64,000 nt of DNA, taken from the NCBI GenBank assembly GCA_021234155.1, contig JAJEKV010000159.1:126001-190000 (forward strand). Direction: 5' to 3'. Shown here one piece after another: positions 24,806-36,309 of this stretch. The notes beneath the pieces were generated by a model. It searched no databases and was not told where the DNA came from. It was given only the letters and a program-made list of their open reading frames with translations. Both the position numbers and the translations under genes were made by a program. Each line of letters begins with the position of its first letter. Position 1 is the first letter of the stretch. Origin of the DNA: Isoetes taiwanensis. Taxonomy: Eukaryota > Streptophyta > Lycopodiopsida > Isoetales > Isoetaceae.

Positions 24806-27491
24806 ATGAAGATTCTCAGCTGGAATCTCAGGGGAATAAAAGGCTTCTTAAAAGCCAACTTTCTACCATTAAGGATGACAATGATGTCACTCTAGATGAC
24901 CAGAAAGAGATATCTAACTACTTTTGCTCCAAGTATGCTACAATCTTTTCCCAACCTATTGATACCCCTACTCAAACTGAGGAAGCCAAATCATTTTCAG
25001 ATATGATTATCAATAATGGTCTTCACAAAGGAGATCGGTGATGTCTAATGCTCGAAGCTATCCCTCCATTGAGGAAATTTTACTACTCTCAAAAGTATTG
25101 CCAAAGGGAAAAGTCCCGCCCGTGATGGCCTTCCACCCTAATTTTATCTTAAATTCGGGACATAATTAAAGATGACTTCATGTTTATGATTAAAGGCTTC
25201 GAATTCAAACCACTTGCACCCCCGCTTCTTCTCATGGACTTATCACTTTGATTCCAAAAGTTGACAATCCTCAATCCTTCTCTCATTGAGGCCAATATCC
25301 TTGACAAATTCTACTTATAAAGTTTGTGCAAAAAATTATTGCAAATGTGGTCAAAACTCACCTTCAGGAAGTTATTAGCTTCAATCAATCTGCATTCCTC
25401 CCAAATAGATTCATCCTAGATAACTACATTGCTGCCATGGAGGGTTTGCATTGGAACAAGCTGACTAATCAGGACTGCATTCTATTAAACCTAGATTTTT
25501 CAAAGGCTTTTGATACAGTCAGATGGGATTTTTTAAAATTCTCTCTCGAGAAACTTGGCTTCAGCCACAAGATCATCCAGCTGATCCTGGGGCTTAACTC
25601 CAGGTCCCAATCCACTGTGCTCATTAATGGATCTCCAGGACAATTCTTCCCCCTTGCTAGAGGTGTCAGACAAGGGTGCCCCTTAGCACCATATTTATTT
25701 CTAGCTGTTGCTGAAATGTTAACTAGAGTTATCACCCATCTCCAATCAACTAGACATATTGTTGGTCTAAATTTACCAGACAACATCACAAATCTATCAA
25801 TCCTTCAATATGCTGATGACTCCTTCAGTTTCCTCAAAAATGACTTGAATATTATTCAAACTTTCCTGCAGACTATTCATAACTTTGGTTCTGCCTCTGG
25901 TATTCACCTGAATAGAAATAAATGTACTATCATTGGGGACTTCAACACAGATAACATTGCTGGCATTAAATGTATGACTGACACTGAGACAACTCAACTT
26001 CTTGGCATGTCCCTCTCTCTCAATCCTAGTCTCAAATGTCTTTGGAATCCCATTGTAGAAAGGATTAGAAAGAAACTTGGTAATTATAGCAACTGTCTCT
26101 CTTTGGCAGGGAGAACTCTAATTGCAAACTCTGTCATTGCAGCCTCCCACATTTATTTCTCATCTGCACTCCTGGCTCCCAAATGCATTTATCTGCAGAT
26201 TGAGAGAATAGTGAGAAATTTCATATGGGGAAAGCATCATATGGTTAATTGGTCTTCAATTACCAGAAGTAAAATTCAAGGTGGTTTGGGCTGCAAAAAT
26301 ATTGTCTTGCAAAGTTATGCCTTGGCAGGTAAGTACATCTGGAAGTCATTATTCTTAAATAATAATCCTGCCTCAATCTTTATCAATTACTGGCTTTCTA
26401 TTAGCCATCCAAAGCATCACTCATCCATCTCTCATAATTTCCCTCATTCAGCTTTCACAACTCGCGAACCCCGCCTCTATATTTCCACTCATGAGAAACA
26501 TGATTATTGCCCGAACAAGGTTCATCGACTTTTCATCATTCCAACTGAAAAAAAATACATCAAGACTAATATTTTCTCGAATCCCAATTTCTAGAGATCA
26601 CTTACTCCTCTTGCCATCGACATAAAAGCTCTACAAGAAATGGAAAGATAATAATATTCTCACTTTGGTGATCTCTCGATCAAGGCGCATGGATTACCCG
26701 ACTACTTTGAAGCACAAAATCGAGGAAGTTCTTTCCGATAGAACTCTATTTAGATATATTATGCACAAGGTCCATACAATCAATCTTCCGATAATCCCAT
26801 TATCAACGATTGACCCTATTTGACAAACCAAGTTATAGTGTCTCAAAAGTCTACGATATTTAAACAAATCACATGTGCCTTCAAAGGCTAAATTGTATTG
26901 GGGTTTCTGATGAAACCGAAACCGCACTCTTCACAAACATTTGGCATTCCTATCTGCCCCAAAGATCTCTTTACTTTGTTTGGCTTCTAGCAAACAAGAG
27001 TTTACCCAATTTGAAATGCTTCTAGGCACTCAAATCATCTCACTCATCCTATTGATGCAAATTGCCCTCTTGGATGTGGTAACGTGGAAACTTTTGAGCA
27101 TATCTTTGGTTGTGTCAAGCTCACCTTCTTCTGGCTTTGGTTTGAAGATACCTTCAAAATTTTATGTCCTGCTACTCTGTTGGATTTCATGATGAATGAT
27201 GATGCTTTCACAAACTCTTTATGCTTCATTGCTTTATGGAATGTATGGAAACATAGAAATAGATGTCATCATGGGAGAAAAAGAATATCTATTCACTGGA
27301 TAAAAACACAAGTTATATACGACATTCAAATGGCTGCAACTAGTCAGATGCATGTAGATAGAGATTCTGTGGATAACAAGTGGCATAACATTGGTCATTT
27401 CATAGGCTTCTATCATTTGTTTAAATTAAATTGCAATGCTGCACTTACTGACAATGATTGTCCTTTTGCTAGATTACATGATGAGTCTTAG
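24806..27491 (+). pseudogene. LINE ORF2 (reverse transcriptase), endonuclease missing
   Basis: ORF2 starts MKILSWNLRGI, the usual beginning of the APE-type endonuclease, but within about a dozen codons continues in another frame as the linker that normally follows the endonuclease (LLKSQLSTIKDDNDVTLDD). About 350-450 codons are absent. The RT is long and open at 25326-26594: LNLDFSKAFDTVRWDFLK, RGVRQGCPLAPYLF and the catalytic YADDS (FADD box). A zinc-binding region follows (CPLGCGNVETFEHIFGCVKL, in two frames near 27064-27120) and WNVWKHRNR. An RNase-H-like end is weakly suggested (FKLNCNAAL). 25030-25325 is frameshifted. Confidence 0.88.
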
Positions 27492-28358
27492 CAGAGATTT
27501 TAACACATCAGTTGAGCCAGCTGAGCATACACTTTTCCCTTCATGATATTCAGTACACAGATGATGGATTATGGACAGGCCTAGTCAGAGGCATCACAAA
27601 CATTGACATTCCTGATATCCCAGACCATGAAATTGATTGGGCAATAGAGTTTTGCAGAGGCACATACTTAATGGTGCAATTATGGTGGTTCATGGAAAGT
27701 AATAGCAGAAGGATGACAGACCAGCAATTTGAATACTACAGACAACTATATTACCATCACAGATGTTTGGCAGACGCTTATGGTACACTCATCATCCTGA
27801 TGTCCACAACCAATGCTGACAGACTAATTCAAGAGCTAAACTGGGGAAATGGTAACACTCTCATTTTGCAACCAGATTTCCAGCCAAAATTTGACTACCT
27901 TCACTCATATCATTTTCTATCCAATATCCCACCAAATCCCAATTCCTGAACTACAATCCTAACATCCCATCTCCATGATCCTCTTCACATCTCTTCATCC
28001 TCCCATTCTGAATCCAAAAACATCATTACCAGGATCTACAGGTTTTTCTACATGATTTTGTCTACATATTGCTGCCTACAGTTAACTCAATTTCGGGTTT
28101 CTCCATTGGTTTAATTCAGTAGCAGCACTGCAGGTTCCACACCTTTCAAATGGCAGTCAAGGACTTCTTAATCTCAAGCACTTTTGCTATTTACATAGCA
28201 TGGCATTCACTTATGTCTATTTTGTTTATTTTGTTTTCATGCTTAATGTTGAGTAGTCAACTACATGGCTCACTCACATCATTGTACCTTTTTCTATAAT
28301 TAATGAAAAAAACCCCATTCTCTCAAAAAAAAAAAAAAAAAAAAAAATGGTTGGATTG

Positions 28359-28706
28359 TGCTATAGAAAGAGAACAAACTGCATAACGCCTACTTAAAGC
28401 ATCAACTACAACATTCTCTTTAGCAGGACAATAATCCACTGAGAAATCATATTGCTGCATAAAAGCAACCCATTTCAATTGCCTTTCCGATAATGTTTTC
28501 TGTGAAACAATGTGCCTAATGCTTTGGTGGTCAGTCAAAATATGAACTGTTGACCCTAAAAGATAGTGTCGCCACACTTTCAAAGCATGAATGACAGCCA
28601 GAAATTCCTTATCATAAATAATATATCTACTTTTCGTGTCAGAAAACTTCCGACTTTCATAAGCAATAGGATGGCCATCCTGCATCAAAACTGCAGCAAG
28701 TGCTTC
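28359..28706 (-). pseudogene. Gypsy RNase H domain
   Basis: On the minus strand: VLMQDGHPIAYESRKFSDTK, YDKEFLAVIHALKVWRHYL, HILTDHQSIRHIVSQ, FSVDYCPAKENVVVDALSRR. This is the Ty3/gypsy RNase H with its D-E-D-D set largely visible. Its N-terminal edge is cut by a LINE fragment and its C-terminal edge by the 7-kb LINE. Confidence 0.9.
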
Positions 28707-29077
28707 TGGCTATTTATCCGGATGCTTGGAATAACTTGCGGAGCCAAGCATTTCATTTAGCATCAGGATGGTTGTTGTGGTCCATCTGGAAGCGCAGAAG
28801 ACTGTGTATCTTTCAGGGTTTGGATATTTCTCCTGCAGTTGTCCTCCAGGATGCACAAGCTAGAATCGCTAAGGCATACCATTGTTCTTTTCTGTTCTCG
28901 CCAAGTTTACGCTTGATATTTGAGTCCTATTTGAGTGTGTTGTCTTATGCATAGGTCTGGTGGTTCTACTCAAAGGATCATGATTATCCTCCGAGACTTT
29001 ATTCCCACCGTGATTTGTATTTTGCTTTTGGTTTGGAGTTTCAATAAAGTTTGTCGCTCTTCAAAAAAAAAAAAAAA
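28707..29077 (+). mobile_element. 5'-truncated LINE, 3' end only
   Basis: The frame reads HLASGWLLWSIWKRRRLCIF and QDAQARIAKAYH, the C-terminal region of plant LINE ORF2. After its stop come TTTCAATAAAGTTTGTCGC and about 16 A. It interrupts the gypsy frame between RT and RNase H. I could not find a clear TSD; borders are estimated from where gypsy similarity stops. Confidence 0.75.
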
Positions 29078-30247
29078 AGCCATATCAAAGCCATTGCATC
29101 AACACATAACAAAGGTAGACCAAACTTTGGCAAACGCAGAAACGAGGAGGATTAACCATGGCATCCTTTAAAACTTGAAAAGCAAACGATGATTATGATT
29201 CCATTGAAAGGAACATCTTGTCGTGAGCAACAAATATAAATCAAGCTAAACGAGCAAAATTGCAGACAAACTTCCTATAATAACCGTGATAAGCCCGTAA
29301 AGGAACGCAATGCAAAGAAATGGGAAGTAGGTACATGCCAATCCACGCTTGCTTGTACCTTACCGATCAACTTTAAGACCCTCAAATGCGCAAACAATAT
29401 GACCCAAATATTCAATTTCCGATTGGAAAAAGATACTTTTCTTAGGATTAAGAGTAATAGACTCCTCCCTTAACCGACGGAAAACCTCCCACAAATGCAA
29501 GTAATGATCTTCCGGACTTACTAAAAACTAATATGTCATCAAAGAACACGACAACATAAACGCCATGCACATCTTCAAATATTCGCTCCATTAGCCTCGC
29601 AAAAGAAGCTGGCACATTTGTAAGTCCAAATGGCATGACCAAAAACTCATAATGTCCAAAGGTTGTCCAAAATGTTGCCTTATGAACATCTTCAGGCGCA
29701 ACCTTAAGTTGCCAATACCCTGACTTAAGATCAAGACGTCTAAAACATGTGGCACCTTGGAGTTGATCAAACAAATCATCCGCCCTTGGTATAGGAAACC
29801 GATTCTTTATGGTTATCTTATTCAAAGCGCGATAATCTATACACATGCGCCAGGAATTATCTTTTTTTTCTTAACCAACAAGACAGGAACACCAAAAGGT
29901 GAAGAACTATGGCGGATCAATTCAGCTTGAAGTAACTCTTCAAGCTAGCGCCTAATCTCAACTTGTTGGCGATGCATTCTCCGATAAGGAACTTGATTAG
30001 GAGGTTCTTTCCCAGGAAGAAGATCAATCCTGTAGTCCTCCAAACGTTGGGGTGGCAAAGTTTGTGGAATTTCATTTGAAAAGACATCATCGTAATAATG
30101 CAAAGAGATTGTTTGACACTCATTTAATGGGGATACATCAGACTTAGGACACAAAACCACCAAATACACAAAATGAGTTTTTATTGCCAAACATTTAAAC
30201 TGTACAACAGAAACTGTTGGAATTGGGGAAACAATATCATCCTTCAC
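29078..30247 (-). pseudogene. Gypsy reverse transcriptase
   Basis: From 30247 down: a spacer, then PPNQVPYRRM-type text, [70 protein letters not shown] and the catalytic [12 protein letters not shown], followed by the connection region with several frameshifts. The palm motif FDD (for Y/F-x-DD) is intact. Frames change near 29850-29945 and after 29500. Confidence 0.9.
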
Positions 30248-30249
30248 AA

Positions 30250-30666
30250 ACTTGAAGGTCTTTTTACCCCCTTCCTAGGATAACATAACAATGCCTGCTT
30301 TCCAATCTATAAGAGGATTGATAGCCTTATGCCATACATGCCTAGAATAATATCCATACCTCCAAGGTCAGAAACCATGAAAGAACGTTTACAAACATAT
30401 CCCTGCAATTGAAATTCAACGTCCTTGACCATAAATGAAGAAGGCGGAGGGGCAACATTCAAGAAAGCAGAAGACAATTCTACATCACTTGATAAAGGAA
30501 TAGAAGTTAATTTTAGTTCTTTTACCAATCGAGCAGAAATAAAATCAAACTCACTGTCCGGATCGAATAAGATATGTACTTTTTGATCTTGAATAGTAGC
30601 CCAAAATCGTAAGAGACTACTATTCTCAACAGAATCCATATCCGATTTTTCCCCGACAATAGCCAC
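30250..30666 (-). pseudogene. Gypsy aspartic protease region
   Basis: Minus-strand 30307-30666 reads VHILFDPDSEFDFISARLV, matching the retropepsin pocket (hydrophobic-D-[ST]-G-[AS]) but with DPDS where D-S/T-G-A is expected, so the active-site triad is altered. MSDLGGMDIILGM-like text (VSDLGGMDIILGMYGI) is the usual second motif. Confidence 0.75.
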
Positions 30667-30669
30667 CTT

Positions 30670-31752
30670 CTTCCCTTTCCCATCTCCTCGAACAGATTAC
30701 TTTCTTACTTTTGTCCTCTTTCTTAGTCCCAGACTTAAGAATAGGTGTAGCATCCTTTCTTTCCCCTTTCTTCTTTTCCAAATAAGTAGGGCATTCATAA
30801 AACTTATGGTCGATTGAATAATAAACAAAATACTTATTCTCCCGCATTAGCCGCTTTTTGCATGCTTGATAAGATTCTTTTGGCTCTTTGGCCCCAACAG
30901 GTTCATTATCTGCAACGCCTCAGTAGCGTCCGCTTGAATGGCCCGCACTCGAGCAGATCCCATTGATTTATTCCGAAAACCACTCGCCTCTTTCATAGAA
31001 ACTTTGAGGCCATGTTGAGCATTAATGGCTTCCGTGAGGGCCAAACCTTCCTCCTCTACTTTCTCTGCCATCTTACAGAGCTCACCAAAAGAAAGATTGG
31101 CAACTTGCGCATCGAAGCCGCCTGCATCTAACGATGAACCCCACCCATGAGTTTTTCAGACTTCTCAGTATCATTTTTACTAAGCTGAAGTCCTTTCTTT
31201 AAAACTCGCGCGGCGAAAGCTCTAACAGTTTCCATGTTTTGTTGGGTCAAATTATTCCATTCAGCGATAAGATCTCTCCCAATTATGACCCAAAAAATGA
31301 TTTTTCCAAATTCCGCAAAGGTAACAATAGGTTGATCGACCGGATGGTTCTTTCGATATCCGACCACCAAATCCTTTTGCAACCCCATCTAGATGATGCT
31401 CGGAAATATAACCGAAAGTGTCTTCGCCATCCTTAGTTTTAGCAAAATATGAATTCAAATCCCGAGCCATGCAAAAGTTCATCCGCATCACACTAGTAGC
31501 AGCAGCGGAATAATGCTTTTGAATTCAATTTTGACATTGGCACCTCTTTTGATGCCACTGCGGACGCCCGCAAATTTTTGTCGCAATCAACACGCCCCAA
31601 GGCCTCGGAGAATCCAATTCTTGCGTACCATCAATTCGAAGCCTCTAAGAAATGCAGTTTTTCCCTCATGAGCGAATTAACATGCTCTAACTCAAAAAGT
31701 TTTTCCTTGAGCTCTTCATCCTCAAAGTTAACATTGGCAGGAGAACCGGCCA
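30670..31752 (-). pseudogene. Gypsy gag
   Basis: A frame starts MAGSPANVNFEDEELKEKLF at 31752, just downstream of the PBS, and stops after about 40 codons; further gag-like pieces follow in shifted frames (31261-31491, 31128-31388 with WNNLTQQNMETVRAFAARVL, 30847-31071). The end (30626-30847) has a zinc-knuckle-like region (YYSIDHKFYECPTY). The protein forms the capsid. Multiple frameshifts. Confidence 0.75.
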
Positions 31753-31764
31753 TCAAAACTTGTT

Positions 31765-31776
31765 GCTCTGATACCA
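31765..31776 (-). other. Primer-binding site, initiator Met tRNA
   Basis: The minus strand reads TGGTATCAGAGC one base after the 5' LTR end, the standard plant tRNA-iMet complement. Confidence 0.9.
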
Positions 31777-31777
31777 C

Positions 31778-32014
31778 TAAAATGGACTCTTGACGTGGCA
31801 CGCTATCTCACTATCCAACCACGAGCCCTCAGCCAAGACACAGCTGCCCTTGAGCTCTCCCCCGAGCTACTATATAGCATGCATGCCCCTTTGGTCCTTC
31901 TTTGGACCAAATCACTCTTTGGACCCAAGCCCTCTTTGGACAAAAGCCCATAGAACCACATGGCCTGAAAAGGCCTAAAGCCTTTTGCCACATCCACGTC
32001 CTTGGCATATATCA
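31778..32014 (-). repeat. 5' LTR of the gypsy element
   Basis: 237 bp, the counterpart of 15121-15340. It has 17 extra bases in the segment CCTTCTTTGGACC...CTTTGGACCC, apparently a small tandem duplication, and a few substitutions. Confidence 0.9.
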
Positions 32015-32221
32015 CCGAATGCTTGTACCAAATGGAAAAAATAAAACCTTGAAATTTCTACCAGAGTAATAGCAATCAGAGAAGATAATCCATTTGAAAG
32101 TGGTCTGAAGATCAAAGAAGAAGGGTTCGCAGAAAGAATTTTCAGGTGTTTTCTAATTTCAATTGGTTGATGTGTACAACCATGTGGACAAGCTGGAATT
32201 GCAGAAAATGTTGTTTTTTTT

Positions 32222-32640
32222 TTTTTTAGGGGGATTGAGGGGGGAGGGAGGGGGGGCTTTGTTAAATCAAAAAGGGAGAGGAAAAAAAGGAGGCGAGAAT
32301 AGAAAAAGGTAAAAGCGCGGAATAAAAAAATGGGGAAAAAGAAAAGGAAAACATGAAAGGGGAAACAAAAAGAGAAAGGGGAGGAGAAAAACAAAGGGAA
32401 AAGAAAAATGGAAAAAAAGGGATGGAAAAACAAGGGAAGATAAGATAAGATAAGATAAGATAAGATAAGATAAGAAAGAAAGAACAAGGAAGGGGAAAAC
32501 GAAATAAGAGAAAACGGAAATGGAACGAAGGGGAAATGGGAAAATTGAAAAGGGAAGAGGGAAAAGGGGAAATAAAAAAAGGAAAAGCGGGGAAGGGCAA
32601 AAGTAAAAGAGAAATAAGAAGGGGAATGGAGGAAAGGTGG
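32222..32640. repeat. About 420-bp polypurine tract (plus strand)
   Basis: Almost pure A/G, with five or more AGATA-type pentamers at 32438-32474 (GATAA repeats). Phe/Ser/Pro-rich frames on the minus strand are by-products. A similar tract in opposite orientation is at 58322-58690. Such tracts can form triplex DNA. Confidence 0.85.
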
Positions 32641-32849
32641 TTGAATGCTCTTCGTTTTTGTAAATGTCATTCAATTTAAGAATTGCTCCACTATATCATT
32701 TATAGTTAGTATCCTATGCCCAAGAATGCTAGACACCATTTCTAGTATGTCCATAATATATAATTGTAATAGGATTTATAGTTTTGCTTAAGGTTGTACA
32801 AGTGGAAGCTTCAAAATTATTAGGAAGGCAGCAGTCATTTCTAGAAACT

Positions 32850-33200
32850 GCTATTGGAGGTTTTGGAAGGTCATGCTTCTTCTAGTTCCTAATTGCCTCA
32901 ATCTGTCTCACAAATTGTCTTGGAGGAAAAGTGTCAAAAGCTTTTGCAAAATCAATAACTATGCAGTACAGGTCATCAAGTCCACAAAGTGAAAATATGA
33001 TCTATGGTGGAGTGACGGGGCCATAATCCTGCCTACATGAGAGCTCGTACCTCCACTTCCTCTGCCCACATTATCAACTATTGTTCGAGAATGTCAGTCA
33101 ACAACTTTGCAAAGAGCGAACTCACCAGGAAGGTGTGGTACTTGATCGGACAGTTAGGATCACCCGTCTTGTATTTAAAAAACAACTTTGCTAGTAGTCC
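32850..33200 (-). pseudogene. Fragment of another LINE reverse transcriptase
   Basis: Minus-strand pieces in several frames read SLFAKLLTDILEQ, MWAEEVEVRAL, RHSTIDHIFTL and LYCIVIDFAKAFDT. This is the RT palm region of a non-LTR element unlike the L1-type at 21-28 kb (the SLFAKLL...RHSTIDH pattern suggests an RTE- or CR1-like lineage). Stops and frameshifts throughout. Sequence from 33200 to 34040 has no recognisable gene. Confidence 0.65.
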
Positions 33201-34039
33201 ATCGTAGAGGAAAGCATTTTCGCAATGTCGTATTAAATAATGTCGTTAGGATGGATGCCATTGGAGGCCCAACACACTTGAGCAGCTCTATAATAACTAG
33301 TGCTAGGTCCATCTGTAGGGGTATTGCTCCTCAAACTCCACGTGAGTCATAAAGCTGCTGCAAGGTTGTAATCCAAGCGCAGTTGGGGCACACGTGATAT
33401 TAGAGCGATGGGCATCCGAACAGTCTGTCAATCTACCTATAGAAAAAGGAGTTGGTGGCCAGAATCCACCTCTTCATCTCTATTATCTGTACCAAGCGAA
33501 TGTGAGTGACCAGGTGAAAATCCTGCTCTACCACCCGCACGTAATCCACCACACTAGGGATACTTCTTGTTCCCTTATTCATAAGCGTAGCTTTGGATCA
33601 TATTTTTGTAGTCCAGTTAATTGGCTGAACTGGTTAGAAGTAATCTATAAATGAGCTAGGAGAATTGCATAGTCTTGATCATAGGAATATATTGTGTATG
33701 GTACATGATTTAGGCAAATATTATCTACGTAACTCTTGCTGGGCTTTTGAAGGTCAGCGTATGAACAATATGTTAATAGCATATGGATAGTGCCTTTTTC
33801 CTCTCTTTCTCTAGCGCCTAGTTATCTTTCTCTCTCTAGCACTTCCTTGCATATTCTCTCCCTGGGATTAACTCCATCCTCTCTCTAGATCTTCCTTTTT
33901 TTCTTTAAGGGCTAGGGTTACTTCCATCCTCTCTCTAGATCCTCCTCCTTTTCCTTGACTCTTCCTCTGGCACTTTTGGATACTGATGATGCTTTAAACA
34001 AGTCAACTCCTCAATACCCCTTTGCTCCTCCCTCTCTAC

Positions 34040-35215
34040 CTAGCTGCTTCAGCCATGGCAACCCCAATCATAGAGGAGTCTGACGAGCCCTAGATCACCC
34101 CACTCCAGGCCGACGTGCATGTAGATGGCACAAATACACAGTCCCCTCCACCCCAGGGCCGGCATGGCCTCGAGGCTCTTATTAGCGGAATATATAGATA
34201 CCATACCCATATGCAGACATGATGACATACACAAACTACATAACATACAACAGATATTCCTATCTGGCAACAAACTGCAACCCACCCGCAACAGCACCAG
34301 AGAAAACATCCAAAGTGCACTAGAAGTAGGCTCAGGAGATGGTAGAGAAGATCACAGCTAGGATTGCCTCTTTGGCAGAAGAGACATATCTCCACACCAA
34401 AACTACTCAAAAAACAACTAGCTATAGAGAGACAACATGTTTCCACTATGGAGATCTGCCTGCAACAGCTAGAAAATGGCCTTTACCTAGCCCAGTTTGA
34501 GAGGCAACAAGGCATGGCAGCATTTGCAGATCGAGATGTTCGAGAGCGACGCATAACAATTGCTCAACAGGGCACGTGCCTTCATGCAGAATCTCAGCGG
34601 CAGTTACAATACTACGTACATGAATTGTCACGACAGACAACGCGCTAGCAGGGGTTGCTAAGGTCACAACTACATGGGTTGAAGGCTATGCAGCATACTG
34701 CAGCTGCTACTCCTACTCAAGTGCCCAACAACTACCATACTAGACATGCATATGCTCCCCGCCAGCAACCCCAACTAGACCCCAATGCGGGCAACAACAC
34801 GCAGCTCCACACATCTAGACAATAACATTCATCAGAGCAGTGAACATTGTTTTGAGATAAAATGAACGGCACGAGAACTCAATGCACACGCATGAATAGA
34901 ACAACTCGGTAAGTTTGACCCCTTGGTAGAGGATGTGCTACAGCTCTGCCCTGAAGAAACTCCCTGGCCACGCGCATTAGATGATAGAGCCCACCACGTC
35001 ATGTGCCATGGCAAGCATTTGCTCCAGATGTGTGACATCTTTGACTTGGTCATTTGTAATGGTTTGGCACAATGGCCACTATTCTCAGGCTACACCTGCA
35101 TGCAGAAAAACCCGAGGGTGGGCTCCAGTGCCATAGACTATGTGTTGGTAGTTGAGGCTATTTCAATTAGAATGGAGTTCTCGTCCTTCTCGTCTCGAAG
35201 CCTTGTTTCTTGAAG
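34040..35215 (+). pseudogene. LINE ORF1-like and endonuclease remnants
   Basis: 34923-35213 (+) reads HVMCHGKHLLQMCDIFDLVI, CNGLAQWPLFSGYTC and SSAIDYVLV: the C-terminal part of an APE-type endonuclease (NG...WP-SG-T ... S-IDYVL). Upstream, 34125-34648 has Gln/His-rich and coiled-coil-like frames (QQLENGLYLAQFERQQGMAA) that could be ORF1 of the same element. Reading frames are interrupted. The end at about 35160-35215 runs into a dispersed repeat. Confidence 0.6.
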
Positions 35216-36155
35216 TTTCTTAGATATGTTAACGTGTGGTGCATTTTGGTAATGGCACATAGCATTGCCAATACAATAGGGTCAATTTCGGTTTTACAAG
35301 TTGAATGAGTGGTCCTTTGAGAAACAATAAGACACAATTGGTATAAATTATTATCCAGATTGTGTTATCGAGACATATCAAGTAACATTTTGACATCTCA
35401 AAGATCATGCACTTGTGTCGATCCTTATAAGTACACACAAACATTGGAATGGATAAAATATCAACATTGCCATCTTTAGACAATTCATAATTTTCTTCTT
35501 TAACAAATTTATAGGCATGATGTCCAACATTGCCAACAATCTATAGTTTTTCTTTTCAACACGTCATAGGCCTATTGTTTAGCCAACATTCTAGAGCATA
35601 CGACATTTTTTTCTTTGGATACAATATTGGATTATCATCCTTGTCCGCCAATGCCCCATCCGAACGACATGCGTAAAGTTACAAAAAAAAAAGTGTAAAC
35701 AGCTTTCATCTTGCTTTCACTTTGCCTGCTCATTCAATTTCACATATTCGTATACCTTGATCTGCTCTAGCCAACCCTTCTGTCTCCAAAGTTTAACCAA
35801 AATGTATATCTGAATGTTCAAGGCATTTCATACAAAATCAGTTTGCTTGTAGGTTTATGCCATGAAATTTCAAGCTGAATGGAGTTCTCGTCCACCTCAA
35901 AGCCTTGTTTCTTAGGGTTTCTTACATATGTTGACATGTGGTGCATTTTGGCGATAGCATATAACATTTGCCAATACAATGCATGCCCCTGGGTTTTACA
36001 AGTAGTCTCTTTGACAAACAAAAAGACACAATTGGTATAGATTCTTACATAGATTGAGTTACCCGGACATATCAAATAACGTTTGACATCTCAAAGATCA
36101 TGCACTTGTTGTCAACCCTTACACAAACATTGGAATGGAAAAAATGTCCAAAATA
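35161..36155. repeat. Diverged direct repeat pair of about 300 bp
   Basis: Copy 1 (about 35161-35460) and copy 2 (about 35868-36155) share AATGGAGTTCTCGTCC, AAGCCTTGTTTCTT, GTGGTGCATTTTGG and CATCTCAAAGATCATGCACT. They are roughly 80 percent alike by eye. They could be LTRs of a decayed short element or a segmental duplication. Confidence 0.6.
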
Positions 36156-36309
36156 AAAAAGTTAATCTGACGTGATGAAATTTGTCTGTTATTACAAAAA
36201 AAGAAAATCCACACATGAAATATGAAGGGTCATAAACCCTACACATATTTAAACCTATCTAATGAAACTGACTCTGCATTAAACTGAGCGGACCTTCGGA
36301 AGGTCGGAC

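Larger units (their letters stand above)
21328..28344 (+). mobile_element. L1-type LINE, about 7 kb, endonuclease deleted
   Basis: The element is flanked by the 14-bp TSD AAATGGTTGGATTG (21314-21327 and 28345-28358) and ends in about 20 A. Order: 5' region with an open frame at 21449-21823, ORF1 (22077-24765), ORF2 (24806-about 27491) and a 3' UTR with TTAATGAAAAAAACCCC before the tail. Insertion is within the gypsy reading frame between RNase H and integrase. A short A-run at 22010-22019 within the 5' region may be a relic of another insertion. Confidence 0.92.
15121..32014 (-). mobile_element. Ty3/gypsy LTR retrotransposon, interrupted by three later insertions
   Basis: The element reads right to left: 5' LTR 31778-32014, initiator-Met tRNA PBS 31765-31776, gag, protease, reverse transcriptase, RNase H, integrase, PPT 15341-15353 and 3' LTR 15121-15340. 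The PR-RT-RH-IN order defines Ty3/gypsy. Flanks CTGAA (15116-15120) and CCGAA (32015-32019) fit a 5-bp TSD with one change. Coding parts carry stops and frameshifts. Insertions are a CACTA element (16348-20756), a LINE (21328-28344) and a LINE fragment (about 28707-29077); without them the element is roughly 5 kb. LTRs differ by a 17-bp indel and a few substitutions. Confidence 0.9.

Noticed and set aside
26900-26930. CTGATGA...GAAAC, resembling a hammerhead ribozyme core
   Set aside because: The bases between the two boxes (AACC) cannot form stem II and flanking stems are absent; it lies in decayed LINE sequence.
32438-32475. GATAA pentamer run as a fourth retroelement tail
   Set aside because: The reverse strand lacks the GTGGACG-TAAAA block before the pentamers; it lies within the purine tract.
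31975-32670. Long Phe/Ser/Pro-rich minus-strand frames
   Set aside because: They are translations of a polypurine tract; all three frames look alike and no domain is present.
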